Assembly (NCBI GenBank): GCA_016650435.1
Contig: JAENVT010000271.1
Coordinates: 1-18,760, forward strand
DNA from: Ilumatobacteraceae bacterium
Lineage (GTDB): Bacteria; Actinomycetota; Acidimicrobiia; Acidimicrobiales; Ilumatobacteraceae
DNA length: 18,760 nt
Direction: 5' to 3'
The position numbers and the translations under genes are program-made. The notes below the pieces were generated by a model that did no database searches, was not told the DNA's origin, and saw nothing but the letters and a program-made list of their open reading frames with translations. Each line of letters opens with the position of its first letter. Position 1 is the stretch's first letter. Below are positions 7,711-13,077 of the stretch, piece after piece.

Positions 7711-8670
7711 TCAGTACTCGATCGTTTCCAGTTGCGCGAGCAACTCAGCGCGGTTGTCCTCGAACTGCGGTGAGATCATGATCTGTGCGCCGATTGACTC
7801 GGCAGGCTCATCGATGGTCCACTGTCCAGGCTTGGTGTAGGTGGCCTCGAACAGCGGGCCGCCGGGTGTGCGCACGTAGATCGAGTAGAAGTACCCGCGG
7901 TCCTTCACGTCGGAGACGTCGGTGAATCCCATCCCTTCGAGAAACAGTTTGATGCTCATCTGCTCGTCGAGGCTGCCAACGCTGAATGCGCAGTGATGGA
8001 TGTAGCCCTCGCCGAACGTCCAACTGCCCGGTGCGCGATTCGGCTCGACCATGTAGTCGACGATCGCGCCTGCGCCACCAGCACCCATCTCGTACCGCAC
8101 GGCATTGCCATCGTCGGCGACGCGGCGACTGCCCCAGCCGGTCTGCATGAACTGGTCACTCAGTTCGAGGTCGCGCACCGAGCAGGTGATGCCGTGGACG
8201 CCGCGGATCCCGTTCTCGGAGGGAACCTCGGCGTGCGTCGCCGGAGTGCGCTCGTCGTCGGCAACTCCCACCAGTTCGTAGTCGATCCCACACGGATGCT
8301 GGAAGGCAATGCGCTTCTCGCCGAAGCGCTCGGTCTCCGTTGTCTCGAAGCCATGGTCGTGCAACCGATCGTGCCAGAAGGGAAGTGACGACTCTGGAAC
8401 TGACAGGGCCAGGATCGACACCTGTCCGCTGCCCTTCTTCGCGGTCATGCCGGCGTGACGGAACGGGAAACAGGTGACGAGAGTGCTCTCCTCACCGGTG
8501 TCGTTGCCGTAGTACATGTGGTAGATCGGCGCCTGCCCGTCGTAGAGCAGCGTCTTCTTGACGCTCTTCAAGCCGAGAATCTTGGTGTGGAAGTCGTAGT
8601 CCTCCTGGGCGCCACCCACGTTCAACGTGATGTGGTTGTGTCCGGTCAACAGCGACGATGGATTGTGCAT
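7711..8670 (-). CDS. PcpA/LinE-type VOC ring-cleaving dioxygenase
   Basis: A 319-residue two-module vicinal-oxygen-chelate protein resembling Fe(II)-dependent (chloro)hydroquinone 1,2-dioxygenases (PcpA, LinE) and MhqO. The likely metal ligands of the 2-His-1-carboxylate triad are visible: His13 in GHNHITLNV, His225/226 in GYIHHCAFSV and Glu275 in GGPLFEATY. These positions are close to His11, His227 and Glu276 of PcpA. The second VOC module begins near residue 155 (GIRGVHGITCSV). ATG 8670 has a good Shine-Dalgarno, AAAGGGGG, 6 nt upstream. The gene diverges from a TetR-type regulator through a palindromic operator. Expected role: cytoplasmic ring cleavage of a hydroquinone-like aromatic. The exact substrate is unknown, and glyoxalase-like detoxification is the alternative. 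Confidence 0.85.
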   Translation of the reverse strand: MHNPSSLLTGHNHITLNVGGAQEDYDFHTKILGLKSVKKTLLYDGQAPIYHMYYGNDTGEESTLVTCFPFRHAGMTAKKGSGQVSILALSVPESSLPFWHDRLHDHGFETTETERFGEKRIAFQHPCGIDYELVGVADDERTPATHAEVPSENGIRGVHGITCSVRDLELSDQFMQTGWGSRRVADDGNAVRYEMGAGGAGAIVDYMVEPNRAPGSWTFGEGYIHHCAFSVGSLDEQMSIKLFLEGMGFTDVSDVKDRGYFYSIYVRTPGGPLFEATYTKPGQWTIDEPAESIGAQIMISPQFEDNRAELLAQLETIEY

Positions 8671-8715
8671 CTCGAGCCCCCTTTGGGTCGGCCCGCCAAC
8701 AAAGCCTGGCGGTGA

Positions 8716-8735
8716 ACTGTACGGTACAGTACAGT
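8716..8735. promoter_or_regulatory. Palindromic operator overlapping divergent promoters
   Basis: ACTGTACGGTACAGT (8716-8730) is a perfect palindrome with 7-bp arms around one central base, followed by a further ACAGT (8731-8735). A plus-strand -10 box TACAGT (8730-8735) lies 6 nt before the regulator's GTG at 8742. A minus-strand TACAGT (8721-8716) is positioned to drive the dioxygenase with a short leader carrying its Shine-Dalgarno. The arrangement fits a TetR-family autorepressor controlling both divergent genes. Binding is inferred from position and symmetry only. Confidence 0.65.
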
Positions 8736-8741
8736 AGTTGT

Positions 8742-9434
8742 GTGACCGACGACACGCAAGGAAAATGGCCGTTCATTTCTGACGAACGGATCGATCCGAA
8801 GTCGCTGCCACCGCGCGGGAGGGTGCTGCTGGAGGTCGCCACCGAGGTGTTCCTGGAGCTCGGATACGGGGCAACCAGCGTCGATGAGATCGTCAGTCGG
8901 GCCAGTAGCTCGAAGGCCACCGTCTACAAGCTGTTCACCAGCAAGGAGCGACTGTTTGCTGCCGTCGTCGACAACATCGTCGGCGAGATCGAACACCCCA
9001 TCTCGCTCGACGGAGATGGCGATCTCGAGACGACGCTGCAGCACGTCGCCGAAGAACACCTCGCCGTCGTGTTCTCCGAGGGTCACGTTCGTCTGATGCG
9101 GATGGTGGCCGCCGAAGCCGGCCGGTTTCCTGAACTGGGCGCGGCGTACTACAGCCACGGCCCGGCGCTCGGTCACCAGAAGGTGGCGGTCTTCCTGCGC
9201 GGGCATGCCGCTCGGCGCACCCTGACCTGTGACGACCCGGTTGCGGCAGCTGAGGACTTCTGGGGAATCGTGCTGCACAGCGGCACGCTTGCTCGGCTCT
9301 ACGGCGTGATTCCAGTACCCGATCCCGACTGGGTCGAAAAGCAGGCCCGCAGCTCGGTGGAGCGCTTCCTCCGCCTCTACCCGATTCAAGAGACGATTCA
9401 AGAGACGATTCAAGAGAAAGGTCAAGAACCGTGA
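8742..9434 (+). CDS. TetR/AcrR-family regulator with AefR-like C-terminus
   Basis: A 230-residue one-component transcriptional regulator. An N-terminal helix-turn-helix (about residues 26-72) contains GYGATSVDEIVSRASSSKAT followed by VYKLFTSKERLF, the classic TetR DNA-binding signature. The ligand domain carries LMRMVAAEAGRFPELGAAYY and DPVAAAEDFWGIVL, as in AefR-like TetR proteins. GTG 8742 is chosen because it lies directly behind the promoter and operator; the upstream in-frame extension would cross them. The tail ends in repeated (I/Q)QET units encoded by a 12-bp tandem repeat. The stop overlaps the start of the MetE-like gene (GTGA), so the two are probably co-expressed. It probably represses itself and the divergent dioxygenase until an aromatic ligand binds. 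Confidence 0.9.
   Translation: MTDDTQGKWPFISDERIDPKSLPPRGRVLLEVATEVFLELGYGATSVDEIVSRASSSKATVYKLFTSKERLFAAVVDNIVGEIEHPISLDGDGDLETTLQHVAEEHLAVVFSEGHVRLMRMVAAEAGRFPELGAAYYSHGPALGHQKVAVFLRGHAARRTLTCDDPVAAAEDFWGIVLHSGTLARLYGVIPVPDPDWVEKQARSSVERFLRLYPIQETIQETIQEKGQEP
9382..9417 (+). repeat. 12-bp tandem repeat, three exact copies, in the regulator's 3' end
   Basis: CGATTCAAGAGA occurs three times head to tail (9382-9393, 9394-9405, 9406-9417), followed by a degenerate partial copy. Because 12 is a multiple of three, each copy adds four residues (IQET-type) to the C-terminal tail of the TetR-family regulator without breaking the frame. It is a slippage-prone minisatellite that could vary in copy number between strains. 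Confidence 0.9.
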
Positions 9435-10507
9435 CATCAGGCAGCCAACGCAAGGCCCTGCTGGTCGGCTCGTTGCCGTTCGACAGCGAAGCCGAGGCGA
9501 TGGCTATCGCGATGTCGAAGGTCGGGCCGCTGCTCATGGCGCTACCCGATGGCGAGATCGGTGAGCGCACCGACGCTCATCCGAAGGGCGATCGATCTGC
9601 ATGGGTGCAGACGATCGCGGATCGGTGCGAGTCCGACACGGCCAACTGGACCGTGTCGCGGCCGTCGCGGCGCAACGCCGATGGTTTCCACGCCGACTAC
9701 GACGCCGGTCCGCGGCTGAAGCCGAAGCACGGTGCGAAGGATTTGGCCGCACACCTCGATCTTGGTTGGAGTACGTTCGCCCGCCAGAGCTACCCGCTGT
9801 TCAAGCACGAGGTCAAGGAATCTGGCCGCACCGATCTCAGGTTTCAGGTTGGACTGCCGACAGCGATGGGGATGACGTTCGGATTGATGTCGCCACCGAA
9901 CGCCCTGCGCTTTGCGAAAGCGTTCAACGAGCGCTTGGCGCACGAGGCCAACGAGATTCTCGATTTCACCGATGGAGATGTGCAGTTCCAGCTCGAGGTT
10001 CCGGGCGAGCTGGCAATGGCCTACAAACTGCCGAAGTTCGCCGTCGGGTTATCGCTGCGAACCGTGCTCGGTTTGGTGAAGCAGATTCGGCCGGAAGCGC
10101 CGTTTGGTTTGCACCTGTGCTTCGGTGACCTCAACAACAAGTCGCTCATCAAACCGCCGTCACTCGACAAGATGGTCAACTTCACCAACCAGCTGATTGC
10201 CAAGTGGCCGAAAACTCATGAACTGAACTACGTCCACGTTCCCTTGGCCGAGGCCAAGGAACCGCCGCCGATCGAGGCGAGTTGGTACGCGCCACTCGCC
10301 AACATGAACCTCCCACCGAACGCCCGCTTCGTCGCCGGTTTCGTTCACGACAAGCGTTCGATGGAAGAACACCAACAGATCCTCAAGATCCTCGAAGCGT
10401 TACGTCCCGATGGCGTCGACATCGCCAGTTCCTGCGGCTTGGGTCGCCGCGACCGGGCGACCGCCGAGAAGATTCTCGATACCACACGTCAGCTGGCGAT
10501 GAACTGA
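9431..10507 (+). CDS. MetE C-terminal-domain-like protein (UROD/MetE superfamily)
   Basis: A 358-residue protein resembling the catalytic half of cobalamin-independent methionine synthase. Supporting features are the N-terminal GSLPFDSEAEAM and PDGEIGERTD, the HxC pair in FGLHLCFGDLNNKS (His228, Cys230), and a late cysteine in DIASSCGLGRRD (Cys335), matching the zinc-binding His/Cys...Cys pattern of MetE. The fourth ligand (Glu in MetE) cannot be placed confidently. It lacks the N-terminal half of true MetE (about 750 residues), so it is not a standard methionine synthase. The GTG start overlaps the regulator's stop. A zinc-dependent methyl or alkyl transfer linked to aromatic catabolism is plausible but unproven. 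Confidence 0.75.
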   Translation: MTSGSQRKALLVGSLPFDSEAEAMAIAMSKVGPLLMALPDGEIGERTDAHPKGDRSAWVQTIADRCESDTANWTVSRPSRRNADGFHADYDAGPRLKPKHGAKDLAAHLDLGWSTFARQSYPLFKHEVKESGRTDLRFQVGLPTAMGMTFGLMSPPNALRFAKAFNERLAHEANEILDFTDGDVQFQLEVPGELAMAYKLPKFAVGLSLRTVLGLVKQIRPEAPFGLHLCFGDLNNKSLIKPPSLDKMVNFTNQLIAKWPKTHELNYVHVPLAEAKEPPPIEASWYAPLANMNLPPNARFVAGFVHDKRSMEEHQQILKILEALRPDGVDIASSCGLGRRDRATAEKILDTTRQLAMN

Positions 10508-10532
10508 TACTCGGTTTAGTCGGACGGGATTC

Positions 10533-10538
10533 TAGATT
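10533..10538 (+). promoter_or_regulatory. Predicted -10 box for the DUF2071 gene
   Basis: TAGATT (10533-10538) matches TANNNT and is followed by 6 nt before the GTG at 10545, again implying a leaderless transcript. It sits in the 37-bp gap after the MetE-like gene. No clear -35 box is seen. Confidence 0.45.
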
Positions 10539-10544
10539 TCGAAG

Positions 10545-11288
10545 GTGAGCGAAGGTCTGGTCATGCACGGCCCCGTTTGTCAGGTGCCCGTACGTCGGGC
10601 CTCGATGATCCACTGGTGGGAGCAGGTCACGTTCATCCACTGGCGGTTTGATCGCGAAGTGGTGCAGCGGCTGCTGCCGCATGGGCTGACGGTCGAGACG
10701 TTCGATGGATCGGCCTGGGTCGGCCTCGTGCAGTTCTACATGCGCGTCGCTCTTCCGTGGTCGCGGTCGGTGCCGTGGCTGTCGCGATTTGCCGAGACCA
10801 ACGTGCGCACGTATGTACGCGGCCCTGACGGTACGAACGGTGTGTGGTTCTTCTCATTGGACGCGGCGCGGCTTGGGGCCGTCATCGTCGCTCGAACCAC
10901 GTACCGGTTGCCGTACTTCTGGTCGAAGATGAGCGTCGAGCGTTCGGGATCGACGATGCACTACCGCTGCGAGCGGCGCTGGCCCGGACCCGATGCGGCA
11001 AGCCGGACCGCGATCGAGATCGGCCAACCGTACGACGCAGCCGAGCTGACCACCCTCGACCACTTCCTGACCGCACGATGGGCATTGTTCAGTGCTCAGC
11101 GGAGTGGGCTGCGACTGGCGCGAGCGTTTCACGAGCCGTGGCCATTGCACCGAGCGCAGATCGTCGAACTCGACGACACGTTGGTGACCGCAGCCGGGTT
11201 GCCAGCGCCACAGGGTGAGCCCTTGGTCCATTTCGGGTCGTCGGTCGAGGTCCGTATCGGGTGGCCAGCGCGAGTTGCGGGCCGATGA
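10545..11288 (+). CDS. DUF2071 (YqjF-like) protein
   Basis: A 247-residue protein of the DUF2071/YqjF family, whose biochemical role is not established. Family-like features include the N-terminal WEQVTFIHWRFDREVVQRLL followed by PHGLTVETFDGSAWVGLV, then VPWLSRFAETNVRTYVRGPD, GVWFFSLDAARLGAVIVAR and a C-terminal HEPWPLHRAQIVELDDTLV. The fold is predicted to be a beta-rich acetoacetate-decarboxylase-like barrel. There is no signal peptide or clear membrane segment. GTG 10545 follows a TAGATT -10 box by 6 nt; an in-frame ATG at 10563 is a possible alternative. It lies downstream of the TetR and MetE-like genes but seems to have its own promoter. A strong Shine-Dalgarno for a broken gene follows 10 nt after its stop. 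Confidence 0.8.
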   Translation: MSEGLVMHGPVCQVPVRRASMIHWWEQVTFIHWRFDREVVQRLLPHGLTVETFDGSAWVGLVQFYMRVALPWSRSVPWLSRFAETNVRTYVRGPDGTNGVWFFSLDAARLGAVIVARTTYRLPYFWSKMSVERSGSTMHYRCERRWPGPDAASRTAIEIGQPYDAAELTTLDHFLTARWALFSAQRSGLRLARAFHEPWPLHRAQIVELDDTLVTAAGLPAPQGEPLVHFGSSVEVRIGWPARVAGR

Positions 11289-11405
11289 CGTGACGACTGG
11301 AGGAGACGCATGACGCTCGATGCCGAGGTGCTGCGCGATATCGAACGGAACCGCTTGCGATCACTCGTCGACGTACACCTGGAGGTGGTCCGAGTGTTAC
11401 CAGCC

Positions 11406-11454
11406 CATCGGAGTGCTTGCAGCCACCCCGGGGGTGTCCGGAAACACTCCGATG
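11406..11454. repeat. 49-bp imperfect palindrome
   Basis: Outer arms CATCGGAGTG (11406-11415) and CACTCCGATG (11445-11454) are perfect 10-bp inverted repeats. Inner arms CACCCC (11424-11429) and GGGGTG (11431-11436) are perfect too, and both pairs share one centre at 11430. Between them 4 of 8 positions also pair, giving 20 of 24 possible pairs. It can form a long hairpin as DNA or RNA. There is no following T-run, so it is not a canonical terminator. It separates the truncated NTF2-like stub from the DinB-like gene. Confidence 0.85.
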
Positions 11455-11464
11455 CGCTTCCATC

Positions 11465-11478
11465 TACCGTGCTACAAC
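11465..11478 (+). promoter_or_regulatory. Possible promoter of the DinB-like gene
   Basis: Two candidate -10 boxes precede the GTG at 11485. TACAAC (11473-11478) lies 6 nt upstream but lacks the final T of TANNNT. TACCGT (11465-11470) fits the consensus and would give a leader of a few nucleotides. Neither has an evident -35 box, so this is weak support. Confidence 0.3.
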
Positions 11479-11484
11479 ATCGAC

Positions 11485-12006
11485 GTGAGCGAAGTGCCCG
11501 ACCGATGCGATATCTGCGGGTTCGTGTACGACCCCCAGACGTCCGCCAACGTCGGTCCACAAATCGTCGCCAACGCCGCTGCGATATCGGTCATCGTCGT
11601 TGCCGAGAATCCGAATGTCACCCGCCGACCCGACGTTGATAGGTGGTCGATACTCGAATATGGATGCCATGTTCGCGATGTTCTTCTCGTTCAACGCGAA
11701 CGGGTGCTGCTTGCGTTACGTGCCGACGAACCGCATGTCGTTGCAATGGGGCGCGACGAGCGCGTCGAGGCCGACGGCTACAACGAGCAGCAACCTAGCG
11801 ATGTCGCTCGCCAGATTGAAGATGCTGCGCTGATGTTCACCGGAGTACTCGCCCGGTTGAACGAAGAATCATGGCAACGAACGATGATCTACGCCTACCC
11901 CAGTCCGGCGCCGCGTTCGCTTGCGTGGGTTGCTGTGCACACGTTGCACGAAACCGTGCACCACCTCGGCGACGTACAGCGGCAAATTCAGGCGAGTGCG
12001 CCGTAG
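11485..12006 (+). CDS. DinB-like four-helix protein with N-terminal CxxC
   Basis: A 173-residue protein of the DinB/YfiT-like metal-binding fold. The N-terminus has CDICGFVYD (Cys8, Cys11), a zinc-knuckle-like pair seen in an actinobacterial DinB subgroup. The helical bundle carries the likely metal-binding histidines His62 (EYGCHVRDVLLVQRERV) and His155/His159 (HTLHETVHHLGDVQRQI), the H...HExxHH pattern of DinB proteins, some of which are thiol-dependent transferases (bacillithiol or mycothiol). GTG 11485 is chosen because the protein then begins just ahead of the CxxC; the upstream in-frame extension crosses the palindrome and the promoter. The 3' end overlaps the convergent SCO6745-family gene by 19 bp. 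The substrate is unknown. Confidence 0.8.
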   Translation: MSEVPDRCDICGFVYDPQTSANVGPQIVANAAAISVIVVAENPNVTRRPDVDRWSILEYGCHVRDVLLVQRERVLLALRADEPHVVAMGRDERVEADGYNEQQPSDVARQIEDAALMFTGVLARLNEESWQRTMIYAYPSPAPRSLAWVAVHTLHETVHHLGDVQRQIQASAP

Positions 12007-12818
12007 GTTCCAGCGGCGTCCATCGCCGTGTGGATCGGCATGATCAGCTCGGCGAACCTCGCCGCGCCGGCGTCGCCGATTGGCTCCCAGATCGGTGTGC
12101 ACAGGCGATCGGTTTCGGCTTCGAGACGGTCGCGCTCGGCAATCCCGCTTGGGGTCATCGTGCCGTCGCTGTCGGCCCACCCATGCTCGGCGAGCGTGCC
12201 AACCGCGGCGGCCCACTCGGTGTCGTTCCAGCGCCGAGTGGCCCGTGCAATCTTCAGTGGAAAGCGTCCGGTACCCACCTGCATCACCAGGCATTCGCAC
12301 GGCCCAACCTCGTTGTTCACGAGCACCGCGACATGCACGTCGCCGCGCCATTCGCGCACAACCGTGAGTTGTTGCCACAGCGCTACCAACGGATCGTCGG
12401 GCAACGCAACTTCAACATTGCCCGCTGCGAGTGGTTTGCCTCCAACGTCGAGCCCAGCCACCACCGGATCGATCAGGGATCGAGCCTCGGCGATCCGTTC
12501 AGCGGAAAGATCGACGCCGACTCTGTTCAAGGCGCGCTCGACAACGCGGAACCGCGCTGCCTGCCACGCCTCGGGCGATGCGGCGGTCCACACTCCCGGC
12601 ATCGTCGACAGCACCGCGAGCGGGCTGAAGTTGTAGAACGTGGCGAGTACAACATGGTCGGTCACGGCACCCATCGGAGCGGACCGCGAGGCAAAGTAGC
12701 CACCCGCACCCTTCACACCCAGCGCGGCATACTCCTCGCCGGCCTCAGGGACGAAGTACACCAACCGGTGCACCAAGTTGATCGCCATGTGCACCTTGTG
12801 GACGACAGATTGATCCAT
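11988..12818 (-). CDS. SCO6745-family protein (actinobacterial, function unknown)
   Basis: A 276-residue protein of the SCO6745 family, conserved in actinobacteria and without a defined function. Family-type blocks are VHRLVYFVPEAGEEYAALGV near the N-terminus, followed by GYFASRSAPMGAV and VVLATFYNFSPLAV. The C-terminal part holds WAAAVGTLAEHGWADSDGTM followed by TPSGIAERDRLEAETDRL, which looks like a MarR-type winged helix (recognition element followed by TPxGxAxR), so a DNA-binding or structural role for that fold is possible. ATG 12818 has a TACAGT -10 box (12831-12826) 7 nt upstream, so it is probably leaderless. It converges on the DinB-like gene with a 19-bp overlap. No signal peptide is seen. 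Confidence 0.8.
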   Translation of the reverse strand: MDQSVVHKVHMAINLVHRLVYFVPEAGEEYAALGVKGAGGYFASRSAPMGAVTDHVVLATFYNFSPLAVLSTMPGVWTAASPEAWQAARFRVVERALNRVGVDLSAERIAEARSLIDPVVAGLDVGGKPLAAGNVEVALPDDPLVALWQQLTVVREWRGDVHVAVLVNNEVGPCECLVMQVGTGRFPLKIARATRRWNDTEWAAAVGTLAEHGWADSDGTMTPSGIAERDRLEAETDRLCTPIWEPIGDAGAARFAELIMPIHTAMDAAGTYGALA

Positions 12819-12825
12819 GCGCGGG

Positions 12826-12831
12826 ACTGTA
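12826..12831 (-). promoter_or_regulatory. Predicted -10 box for the SCO6745-family gene
   Basis: On the minus strand TACAGT (12831-12826) is followed by 7 nt and the ATG at 12818. The surrounding CAGTACAGT is identical over 9 bp to the sequence at the TetR-regulated promoter (8727-8735). The match may reflect a shared regulator or only a common -10 sequence. Confidence 0.45.
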
Positions 12832-12868
12832 CTGCTCGCCCGTCAGCGCCAACGAGGGCCAGGGCTGG

Positions 12869-12976
12869 TCAGAAATAGGCGAGCACGAGATCGAGCGGCG
12901 GAGGGACCTGGTCGAGATCGAGGGCCTCGACGAGCCATCGTCCGTAGTGAACTACACCTCGTCGACCTCCGTATCC
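12869..12976 (-). other. Gene-like reading frame without a start codon
   Basis: The minus strand between an in-frame TGA at 12979-12977 and a TGA at 12871-12869 reads 35 residues ending GRWLVEALDLDQVPPPLDLV followed by LAYF and stop. Its codons (CTC GAT CTC GAC, GTC GAG GCC) look like those of real genes here, but there is no usable ATG, GTG or TTG before the last few codons. It could be the decayed 3' end of a gene that once lay upstream of the SCO6745-family gene. The rest of the 12840-13077 gap shows no supported gene; it carries only possible promoter elements for the NuoF-like gene. Confidence 0.25.
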
Positions 12977-12999
12977 TCACAGCTCGAACACGGCGTAGT

Positions 13000-13072
13000 T
13001 TGGCGACAACGCTCAACGGGTAATGCAATCGACGGTGTCCGCCGTGGTTGCGGCACCATTTTGCTTTGGAGG
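13000..13072 (+). promoter_or_regulatory. Possible promoter and Shine-Dalgarno of the NuoF-like gene
   Basis: GGAGG (13068-13072) stands 5 nt before ATG 13078 and decides the start; an upstream in-frame TTG at 13048 lacks such a site. TTGGCG (13000-13005) and TAATGC (13021-13026) could be a weak -35/-10 pair with a short 15-nt spacer. The promoter part is tentative. The gene appears to be leadered, unlike many of its neighbours. Confidence 0.4.
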
Positions 13073-13077
13073 TTCCG

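Larger units (their letters stand above)
11310..11484 (+). pseudogene. Truncated NTF2-like (SnoaL/DUF4440) gene remnant
   Basis: ATG 11310 has a strong Shine-Dalgarno, GGAGGAG (11299-11305), 4 nt upstream, and opens a frame reading MTLDAEVLRDIERNRLRSLV. This resembles the first helix of small DUF4440/NTF2-like proteins (pattern ERxRLRALVDAD). After about 30 residues the similarity stops, where HADDxxL-type sequence would be expected, and the frame becomes Arg/His-rich and runs into the downstream gene out of frame. The break falls next to a 49-bp palindrome starting at 11406. I read it as the 5' stub of a gene whose remainder was lost. A short novel peptide is the alternative. The homology rests on a short match, so confidence is limited. 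Confidence 0.4.

Noticed and set aside
11871..12878. 335-codon plus-strand frame covering the SCO6745-family gene
   Set aside because: It is antisense to a gene with clear family motifs, its own promoter and a plausible start. The plus-strand product is rich in His, Arg and Pro and looks like shadow translation.
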